DNA of 24,171 nt. It comes from Chara braunii. Taxonomy: Eukaryota; Streptophyta; Charophyceae; Charales; Characeae. A model generated the notes under the pieces. The model was not told the origin of the DNA. It did no database searches and saw only the letters and a list, made by a program, of their open reading frames with translations. Made by a program: the position numbers and the translations under genes. Shown here in pieces: positions 1 through 7,500 of the stretch (within the stretch, counting starts at the first letter, position 1; each line of letters begins with the position of its first letter). Location of the stretch: NCBI GenBank assembly GCA_003427395.1, contig BFEA01000219.1, positions 2,250,726 to 2,274,896 on the forward strand, written 5' to 3'.

Positions 1-21
1 TGTATAGCGAATATGACAACA
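1..21. repeat. Short inverted-repeat partner of 2111-2131
   Basis: The first 21 bases are the reverse complement, with one mismatch, of bases 2111-2131. In both places the 21-mer directly abuts a CA/TG microsatellite on the same relative side. This suggests two opposite-orientation copies of one microsatellite-bearing repeat, or the ends of a roughly 2.1-kb inverted arrangement. The left copy is cut by the window edge, so its full length is unknown. Confidence 0.6.
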
Positions 22-42
22 CACACACACACACACACACAC

Positions 43-105
<63 letters not shown>
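18..105. repeat. (CA)n-(GA)n compound microsatellite
   Basis: A pure CA run to about 42 is followed by a pure AG run from 45 to 105. The short reading frame through it, made of Thr-His and then Arg-Glu dipeptides, is an artefact of the repeat. Confidence 0.97.
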
Positions 106-108
<3 letters not shown>

Positions 109-732
109 GTGATCGATGGGTTATGGATGGCTTTTGATGCGAACCGTATCTTTTCTGATTCGAAAACACGGAAAGAGGAAAAGAGACGAGATGAAGGCAG
201 TTGATAACTTAGATTTGGTGATGTGGCGTCACTAAAAATGATAGAGAATCTGGATGTATGCATGGATTGGTGATGAATGGATGGGACTGTCAGCAGCTCG
301 AGGATTTATAGAGAATATGGATGAAAATTATCCTGAAATGATAACATCGATGATGGTATTTTTCTATAACGAGATGAATGGATTTCCTAACGATGTCGAC
401 GAATTGTTATGGCGATCAGGTGAGAGAGGGGTGGAATTAGGGAAAGTCTCTGTTTAGTCACCAGTAGAACGAAGGGGAGGGGAGAAGTAGGGGAAAGGCA
501 AGGGAGAGGGAGTATTGGACTCCGGTATTTGCAATATGAGGGGTCCTTTGGTGCCTTCGATTTGGAGATAATGGGAGCTCTAGCGTCCCCCTGTCAGAGT
601 GACGGGGGGAGGAAAATGGGTGCTCGAAAGGGGGCAAGGAAATACGAGGACAGAGCTCGTTGTTTTGTGATGTGCCCCCCGACAGTGTTGGCAGGGTATC
701 GTAAGAGTGTAATCGTAAGCAGTCGCAGGGTA
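106..732. other. Intergenic, no recognisable gene
   Basis: Several short reading frames occur, the clearest at 254-457 on the plus strand (67 codons). None shows a recognisable domain, a signal or splice-supported ends. Stretches rich in GATGAATGGATGG-like motifs look like decayed simple repeat. I see nothing here that I can name. Confidence 0.5.
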
Positions 733-847
733 ACTACCTTCTTCCCGCAAATACAACGGACGGTCATTATAGCTGTATTTTTGAGGCATCGTTCAGTCTA
801 GATACAGCTGTAATGACCGTACGTTGTATTCGGGGGAAGAAGGTAGT
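733..847. repeat. Long hairpin (46-bp stem, 23-nt loop): foldback MITE or small-RNA precursor
   Basis: Arms 733-778 and 802-847 are reverse complements with 4 differences in 46 positions, one of which becomes a G-U pair in RNA. The 23-nt loop is 779-801. Both arms carry the segment CGGTCATTA or its counterpart. This could be a small foldback transposon or the precursor of a miRNA or siRNA. Low arm divergence suggests a recent origin or selection for pairing. No clear target-site duplication is visible outside the arms. Confidence 0.75.
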
Positions 848-937
848 CGAGGCGTAACCAGTCGGAGCGTGCAAGCAAGCAGTCACAGCTACCGGTAGAT
901 CGGGGGTTTGATTGGTGAGTGAGAACGCGGAGGGTCA

Positions 938-940
<3 letters not shown>

Positions 941-979
<39 letters not shown>

Positions 980-1010
980 AATTGATTGATTAATTGATTG
1001 ATTGATTGTT
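941..1010. repeat. (ATTG)n tetranucleotide microsatellite
   Basis: About 17 units of ATTG/TTGA with a few substitutions to TTAA. The flanks from 848 to 1534 hold no supported gene. The short frames on both strands at 1106-1357 and 1254-1517 show no recognisable domain. Confidence 0.95.
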
Positions 1011-1534
1011 TGAGTGCGCGATAATGAGATGAGAGGGGTAGTTTGTTAATTGATTGAATGTGGGTTGTTGCCTGGTTTCCTTGGTGTACGAGTGTCGTTG
1101 ATCTTTTAGGGCCACGAACGATGGTCCGAACGCTTCCTTAGCCTATCTTTGGTTCTTTTAGGAAAAGGAACTGGAAAAAAAAGAAAAAAAAGAAGAAGGG
1201 AATGACTGACGAGAGCTCGAAAAGCTCGAAAAGGGGAAGGAAGGGACGGTAACATGTTAGTACATTCAAAAAACAAAGTAAAAAATGTTAGTACATTTTC
1301 CTCGGGAAAGATAAGTAAGATGGTTTGCAGTTTTAGAATTTCTAGATTGGAAATCAAGATTGTTGGAAGGAATTTTAGACTAGGGTTGGGTTGGCTTGGA
1401 AATTTAGTGAGAATTGGTCCTGTTTTCTTCGCTAATAATAGGTTGGCCAGAAGGGCGAGGAGGAGAGGACTTCTATTATTGTCCTTTATAATTTTTGGGG
1501 CAAAATTCTTGCCTTAGCCATGCTGAGAGAAAAA

Positions 1535-1634
1535 AAAGAAGAGGACGAGAGAACGGATTAGAAACACTGAACAGCGACAAAAGACGCGTTGTCGTTGTTC
1601 ACTGTGTCTGATCCGTTCTCTCGTCCTCTTTTTT
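1535..1634. repeat. Near-perfect 46-bp hairpin, 8-nt loop: miRNA-precursor-like or foldback element
   Basis: Arms 1535-1580 and 1589-1634 pair across an 8-nt loop (1581-1588). Reading the plus strand as RNA, only two positions fail to pair (1567 with 1602, 1563 with 1606) and three are G-U pairs. The outer segment 1539-1558 pairs without interruption. Total size is about 100 nt, within the plant pre-miRNA range. A very young foldback MITE is the main alternative. Expression cannot be judged from sequence. Confidence 0.8.
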
Positions 1635-1817
1635 ATGGGGGGGCCCTCTCTTGTTTTTCTTTTCCTTTGCCTCTGTTTTTCTTAAGCTGAATGTCGGAGG
1701 ATTTCATTGACTTCAATTCAACATTGCCATTGATAGGCAGGTTATATTTTCACCTGTCTATGGGCGAAGCGGTCATTGCTTGGGGGTGTGGGCCGCGAGG
1801 AAAAAGGTTGGGGGAAG

Positions 1818-1819
<2 letters not shown>

Positions 1820-1861
<42 letters not shown>
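1820..1861. repeat. (GA)n microsatellite
   Basis: Pure GA run inside a gene-poor stretch. Long frames crossing it on both strands are repeat artefacts (Arg-Glu on one strand, Ser-Leu on the other). Confidence 0.97.
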
Positions 1862-1863
<2 letters not shown>

Positions 1864-1954
1864 TGTGCCTGATGTTGGCCATGTGTCTCTTTTTCTTTGT
1901 TCCATGGACATGTCTGTGCTCTTGTTTTTCGTTTTCTGGGTGCGAGTGTGTGTG

Positions 1955-2076
1955 TTAGTACCATGCACGCCACACAGTATGGCCTTCCCCACACAGTGCC
2001 ACCGGGTCCGATGGTACCATCCAACCCACGTAGTGTCACACAGACCATATAATCCCGCATGGAGTCATGCCTGAGT

Positions 2077-2114
<38 letters not shown>

Positions 2115-2258
2115 GTCACATTCGCTATACAATAAAGAAAAGCATGACTGTGCCAGATTGTTTCGTCGGGCTTTCACTGACTCATCAGGAGGTTTAACCC
2201 CGACAGTCTGCCCAGAATGGAGTTGACTGATGGATGAGGACTCACCACATCGTCCAGA

Positions 2259-2305
<47 letters not shown>

Positions 2306-2480
2306 TCACTGTGTGTGTGTGTTGTTTTATTCTCTGTCGCTGTGTATTAGTACAATCCAGTCTGCATAGAATGATCCACCCCGCAACGAGCCGCACGGTC
2401 CACATGATACTGCCCGGCCCACAATAGTGTCACCCACGCCACACGATATCACCCTGCCGGCATAGTACCATGTGGCCATG
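1955..2480. repeat. Decayed CACACAGT-type minisatellite with embedded (TG)n tracts
   Basis: Between about 1955-2060 and 2345-2480, phrases resembling CCACACAGTRYCACC recur every 18-22 bases with substitutions. Pure (TG)n blocks sit at 2079-2114 and 2261-2302, with a smaller one at 2311-2322. This looks like an old minisatellite from which dinucleotide runs expanded. No coding potential is supported. The 2430-2640 stretch adds a poly-G run and GGA triplets only. Confidence 0.5.
2111..2131. repeat. Inverted-repeat partner of 1-21
   Basis: Twenty of 21 bases match the reverse complement of the window start, again next to a TG/CA tract. It is followed by an AATAAAG phrase that could be mistaken for a poly(A) signal but has no gene upstream. 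Confidence 0.6.
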
Positions 2481-2680
2481 CCAAGGTCTGAGTTGTGCTG
2501 AAGTTTGATGTTTTCTTTTTGGTTGGGAAGAAGGGGGGGGGGTGGCGGTGGTGGCCAGGAGGAGGAGGAGCAGAGCAGGTGTGCGCCGCGGCGAGCATTC
2601 CCTTGTCTTTATTATTTGCATCAGAAAATATTGCATCACTATCCGTAATAACTCAATGTCAAAGAATATTTTAGTTTAGG

Positions 2681-3046
2681 GGAAATTGTTGAGATGCCCC
2701 TAAAAGTTGGGATGATTTCCTCAGATACCCCTGAAACACAGGGGTACGGCGATATGCCCTCCTCACTGTTGTGAAACTTTGTGAAGTACCCCACTCGCGG
2801 ATTGGATGGACCCTGTACAACTTCTCCATATGCCCCCCACTTCTGGCCGTTGATCCCATGTTGGAAAAGTTCTAGAGGCTAAAGAAATGTGCAGGCCCCG
2901 AACTCCACGGTCAGGCCTATATAGGAAATTTGCCCATGGGTGGGACAGGTGCATATACAGAATTTAGGGGGATTTCGCCATACCCCTGTGCTTTAGGGGT
3001 ACCTGACGAAATACCTGGACTCTTAGGGGCATTCAATCAGTTTTCC
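2681..3046. mobile_element. MITE-like element with ~70-bp imperfect TIRs (copy 1)
   Basis: The left end (about 2681-2760) and right end (about 2975-3046) are imperfect reverse complements. Shared blocks are ATGCCCCTAA near the tip, an AGGTATTTCRTCAGRTACCCCT-like block, then CACAGGGGTAYGGCGA. The internal part has no reading frame of note. Both flanks carry AGTTTA (2673-2678 and 3052-3057), a possible but uncertain target-site duplication. The tip motif recurs in the element at 15750-16095, so the two appear to be one family. With no transposase, it would be non-autonomous. Confidence 0.7.
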
Positions 3047-3287
3047 ATTTCAGTTTATTCTACTTGTTGTCACTGAGTATGAATCAGTATTTTATTTTAC
3101 CGTCATTCCTATCAATTCTATTATTAGTGTGTATTACTAATTTACTATTCATTGCCACTTATGAGTATTTAGTATTTGCTATTTATTATTAGTACTATCA
3201 TGAATATCAATGAACAATAATAATACCATGGGAGATGCTGGCATCCAAAAAGTTTGCTTAGGTCTAGTTTATGTATACATGTGGCAG
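3047..3287. other. AT-rich intergenic stretch
   Basis: AT-rich sequence dominated by TATTA/ATTAT phrases. I see no gene, RNA or clear element. Confidence 0.4.
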
Positions 3288-3338
3288 TGCCACACGCTGC
3301 CACACGCTGCCACACGCTGCCACACGCTGCCACACTTT
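3288..3338. repeat. 10-bp tandem repeat (CACACGCTGC)
   Basis: About four and a half copies of the decamer in direct tandem, the last one degenerating into CACACTTTGC. It abuts the SINE insertion that follows, and its last unit supplies the left target-site duplication. Confidence 0.93.
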
Positions 3339-3340
3339 GC

Positions 3341-3472
3341 GTTTTTTTCCCCCCCAAGGGCGATAGCCTTGAGATATCATCGTTGAACTGACTGGCCCCA
3401 GGTAATTCAGAAGATATTTTGTCATTCATCATCTGGATTCGAACTTGGGTCTGTATTTCAACAGTTCATGGG
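3341..3472 (-). mobile_element. 5'-truncated tRNA-derived SINE (copy of the 14278-14442 family)
   Basis: Read on the minus strand, the element has a tRNA B-box (GTTCGAATCC, complement of about 3435-3446), then a body ending in CTTGAGG/CTATC phrases and a short A-tract (plus-strand T7 at 3342-3348). The body aligns base for base with the element at 14278-14442 over most of its length. The A-box half present in that copy is missing, so this one is truncated at its 5' end. Flanks TGCCACACTTTGC (3328-3340) and TGCCACACATTGC (3473-3485) form a 13-bp target-site duplication with one mismatch, the signature of LINE-assisted retroposition. Confidence 0.8.
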
Positions 3473-3485
3473 TGCCACACATTGC

Positions 3486-3923
3486 TGCTGTTCAATCATG
3501 ATAACGATGGATGCGCTGCCACTGTTTTTCAATAATTATTAATTATTACTTAATAATTTATTTAATTATGACTTCCTTGTGGGTTGCTCTTGGTTGACAG
3601 GTGTGGGCGGAGCTGCTTATTATGCAACTGGTTCGTCATTCTCAAAAGATTTGAAAAGACGTGAAATTGAAAAGACGCGAAGTCATCTAACTACATCTAT
3701 CTGACGTAAAACGGACAGACACAACGCACCTGGCGTTGGGCATGCAGGTGGATTCGACTTGCGGTATCTTGCTGACACCTTGATCGGTGAGGTGGTTTCA
3801 GTTTTGAGCGGAAGGCCACGGACAGACGAAATGGAGCGAACGGCGGATCAGGAAATTTGCTTTGAGAGGAAGCCAGAGGGGGAGTAAAATAGTGCGTAGC
3901 AGGTGCTATTTTTCGGTGATCAG
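3486..3923. other. Upstream region of the LDL gene
   Basis: No reading frame or known element. It begins AT-rich (3520-3570) and becomes mixed in composition toward 3900. It presumably contains the promoter of the demethylase gene, but I recognise no specific factor-binding site with confidence. Confidence 0.4.
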
Positions 3924-3931
3924 CTATATTT
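3924..3931 (+). promoter_or_regulatory. Possible TATA-like element
   Basis: CTATATTT lies about 30-40 bases before the region where the predicted first exon of the LDL gene should start. The spacing is plausible for a TATA box, but such words are common in AT-rich DNA and no transcript end is known. Confidence 0.22.
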
Positions 3932-3961
3932 GGGAATAGGTGTTTGTACCGAAGGAACGTG

Positions 3962-4045
3962 ATGTCTAGCCCTTTTTCCCTTATTTTTCTTTCCTCTTCT
4001 TCTTCTCCTCTTTTCTCCCGGCTGTTCTTCCTGAAGATGTGGTGA
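3962..4045 (+). other. Upstream ORF in the LDL leader (26-27 codons)
   Basis: ATG at 3962 opens a short frame rich in Ser, Phe and Leu. Unspliced, it stops at TGA 4043-4045. If the candidate intron 4042-4401 is removed, the last two exon bases (TG) plus the first base of the next exon (A) also make TGA, so the frame closes at the junction either way. It could dampen translation of the main frame. This holds only if the transcript starts upstream of 3962. Confidence 0.35.
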
Positions 4046-4401
4046 GTACGGTGTTCTTCTGTGGAGCCAACGTTTTGCTCCTTTTTTCCTTTTTGGTTTT
4101 CTTAAGTGGTGTTCAGTCCGGTATTCTCCTGTGGAGGCAACATTCTGTGTGTCTTTTTTTTTTGGATTTTTAACTAGTGTTCTGTTGCTGAAGGGACGTG
4201 TTTTGCTTGTGCATTGACATAGTTTTTTTTTTTTTTTTTTCTGATGATGGCCTTTTTTTTTTTTTTTTCTGATGATGGCCGGGTGAGGGGTCATAGTGGC
4301 TTTTTGCATTGCTGCTGGCCCTGCTAACAATCTGACAGGACCGTTACCTTTTTTTTTTTTTTTACGTTTTTCTTCTTTTTTTGGATAATCGTTCCTTGCA
4401 G
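4042..4401 (+). other. Candidate 5'-UTR intron of the LDL gene
   Basis: The donor G|GTGAGTAC at 4042 matches the consensus closely. The acceptor is a long T-rich tract ending in TTCCTTGCAG at 4401. The exon in front is closed in the main frame (TAG at 3967) and has no later in-frame ATG, so the intron would be purely in the leader. Inside it are two near copies of a T-tract followed by CTGATGATGGCC (about 4223-4280) and an imperfect duplication around 4050-4170. A leader intron is common in plant genes and can raise expression. It needs a transcript to confirm. Confidence 0.5.
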
Positions 4402-4421
4402 ACCGGCCAAAGAAAAAATCA

Positions 4422-4439
4422 ATGGTGGTCAGGAGGTGA
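4422..4439 (+). other. Minimal upstream ORF (5 codons) before the LDL start
   Basis: ATG at 4422 is followed by four sense codons and TGA at 4437-4439, out of frame with and 70 bases before the main ATG. It lies in the predicted second leader segment. Its context is weaker than that of the main start. Confidence 0.3.
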
Positions 4440-4509
4440 GCCCTCAGAGAGGTATCGGTGGAACCGGCAAGCCGCAGAAGGTGGTGGTGGCAAGGTGTCT
4501 TGCCTGGCG

Positions 4510-7500
4510 ATGGCCGGCTGCGAGAATGGCTCTGCGGCTGCGGCCGCCGCCGGTTCTGAACCCGGACTAATGGGAACCTTGGCTGCAGGAGGAGATGCAC
4601 GTGCCGTTGCTTCTACGGGTGCTGTTGTTGGATCTGGTAGTCCTCAGCCCTCCATGGAAATGGTTGGCGGCAGTACAGGTCCCTCTGTTCCTACTGCTGC
4701 TGTGGAACCTGTTGCATTTCTCCCTACTGACCGTGTCAATCTGACGATCAATTCTTATCCTGAAACAGCGTCTGTCAACAGCCGGGGGGTGCCGCCCCTT
4801 TCGCTCCGCAGCTGCTCTGTTGCTGCTCCTGCTGCTGAGAATGCTGGATGCACCACCAGTGGCTATGTGGGGACTGCCACTGGAGCTGAAAGGCCTGCAG
4901 TTGTGGTTCCTGCCGCTGGGTCTGTGGGTGGTGATCTTCCCTTGGGTGTTTTTACGACTTCCATGGATGTAGAACCTTCCTCCACAGCCATGGCTGTGGA
5001 TGACTCTACTTTGTCAACTCCACTCAAAGCTGTAGCTGCCGCAGCCCGTCTAAGCACTGATCCTGCCAGTTCCCCTGCACCGACCAGCGTGAGCGCAGCT
5101 ACCGCAGCTGACACCGCTGGTCCAGGCGCGGATGGTGTGGACCCTGCTGCCTCCCCACCTGCCAGCGGACCTTCTCTACTGGATGTTGTGGCCCTTGCCG
5201 CGCCGTCACTCGCAAACGTCGCCGTGGTGCCTGGGCCTCGAAGCACAGGTGATTTGGCTGGAGCTTGCACGACACCTTCGCACACGCGCGATGCAGCTGG
5301 CTCTGTTGCTCTGATTTCGGATCCTCAGGCGGCCTCTGCAGCCCGGAGTGCTGCACATGCTTTGGCTGCATCTGCGCCTCCACCTGTAGCAGATACTGTG
5401 GTTGCGGTTGCTTCCATTGTGGCTGCTGCTGCTGCTGCTGCTGCTGCGGTCCCCATGCAAGCGGATGGAGACGTGGCTGCTTCCGCTCCGCCTCCAGTCA
5501 CAGATGCGGAGGTGAAGGTCGACAAGCATGACGAGTCGAGAGCGAAACGGAGGAAGTCGAACAATGGGTTGCCGTTGACACCAGAGAATGAGATTGTGTA
5601 CCTGGACGACAGTGAAGATGAGAGTCAGCATGATAGTGATGACGAGGTGGTGTTTGTGGAGGCATGTGTGAGGAGGAAGGGGCACAAGGAGACCAGAAGG
5701 GGGGTTCCTGGAAAGAGAGGAGGGAGGTACTCCCCTCGTGCAAACTCGCCACGGAATGCGGCGAACCTGGAGAAGGAGAACATGGAACGAGGTGGAACAG
5801 AGGGTGGGAGGTCGGGGGGTACGGAGGCGGGGAGAAGTGGTGCAGAGCAGGGTGGTGAAAGTGAGGGAGGACGATCTGGTTTGAGGACGAACTCAGGAAA
5901 GAAGTCAGGAGAAAGGGAAGAAAAGCATAATGTCAAAGATGGCAAGGACACAAATGGGAGCGTAAGCAGCAGGTCGGTCAGCAGCTGCGATGAAAGGCGG
6001 GGTCAACGGAGCCGGGGTAAAGATGTTTCGGGAGGGGGATTGGATGGAGGAGGGAAGAGGAAGCGGTCTGGTGGGAAGGGAAGGCAGGGGCAGTCCCGAT
6101 CGAGTTCAGGAGAGTCACATCAAGACAGCGAAGCGGTGGAGAATGTTGGTTACGCTGGCACGGGATCTGGGTTGACGGCACAATCGAAAGGCGGAGTGAA
6201 GAGGCGGAACGGGGCTGTAAAGCAGATGGGCAGGGATGGCGTGGTCGCTGTGTCGATGGGGTTCCCTGTCGACTCCTTGATGGAAGAGGAGATAGAAGCG
6301 GGCATGATCTCTACACTTCACGACTCTGAGCAGTTGGCGTATATTTCTGTAAGGAACCACATACTCGCAAGGTGGAGGGATGATGTGACCAGGTTTCTGA
6401 CAGAGGATGAAGTCTTGAAAACCTTGCCTGCTCAGCACCATAGCCTCGTCCCTGCCACTTACAAGTTCCTGCGGATGAAAGGGTACATCAACTTTGGTGT
6501 TGCGCAGGCACTCAATCAGAGACCCGTACCTCCGCTCGGTATCAAGAAGTCGGTGGTGGTTTTGGGAGCCGGCTTAGCAGGGCTGGCTGCTGCGAGACAG
6601 CTCCTTTCGTTTGGTCTGCAAGTGGTGGTTGTTGAAGCGAGGCAACGGCCGGGTGGGCGTGTGTACACGAAGAGAGTCGAAGGCTCAGGGCGAGTGGCCA
6701 TGGCGGATCTGGGTGGGAGCGTCCTCACAGGAATTCAGGGAAATCCTCTGGGCGTCCTTGCACGGCAGCTGGGGTTTGACCTGCACAAGATACGAGACAA
6801 TTGCCCTCTGTTTCAGCCGGACGGCCGTCCAGTGGATGAAGAGCTCGATGTCAAAGTGGAGAACCAGTTTAATCGACTGTTAGATGTTGCAAACAGATGG
6901 AGGGAGAGGATGGAATCTATGGCAGCGCAGTGTGTGTCCCTCGGGACCACCCTCGAGTTGCTGCGAGACGATTACAAAATCGGGAAGACGCCGGAAGAGA
7001 AACAGCTCTTCGAGTGGCACCTGGCCAATCTCGAGTATGCGAACGCAGGACTCTTGTCAGAGCTTTCGCTGGCCTTTTGGGACCAGGATGACCCTTATGA
7101 GATGAGCGGCGACCACTGTTTCGTGCCGGGTGGGAACGTGCGGCTTGTCTCGGCCCTGGCAGAGAGCCTCCCGATCTTCTACAACAGTGTGGTGCAGAAT
7201 GTGAAGTATGGCAAAGAGGGCGTGAAGGTCACCTGTCGGCCGGTGGGCGGAGATGAGCCACGGGTGTTTGAGGGCGACATGGTACTGTGCACTATACCCC
7301 TTGGTGTACTGAAGAAGCGTTCCATCAAGTTCGATCCAGAACTCCCTCAGCGAAAGCTGGAGGCCATTAACAAACTGGGTTTTGGACTGCTCAACAAAGT
7401 GGTCATGTTGTTCCCTTACACCTTTTGGGATGAAGATCTGGACACATTTGGTCATCTGGTTGAGGACCCGGATCAGCGCGGGGAGTTCTTTCTCTTCTAC

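Noticed and set aside
4241-4280. C/D snoRNA motifs (TGATGA and CTGA) in the leader intron
   Set aside because: The two motifs overlap within one duplicated word after T-tracts, with no proper spacing, terminal stem or guide segment.
4381-4509. N-terminal extension of LDL starting at TTG 4381
   Set aside because: TTG is an unlikely eukaryotic start, and the codons up to 4401 lie within the probable splice acceptor tract; the first ATG at 4510 has a good context.
3920-4600. 226-codon minus-strand Lys-rich frame
   Set aside because: The Lys and Arg runs are the complement of the T-rich tracts in the candidate leader intron, not a protein signature.
5265-5531. Cysteine-rich small protein on the plus strand
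   Set aside because: It is the +2/+3-frame shadow of the Ala-rich GCT repeat in the LDL coding region; the cysteines come from TGC codons of that repeat.
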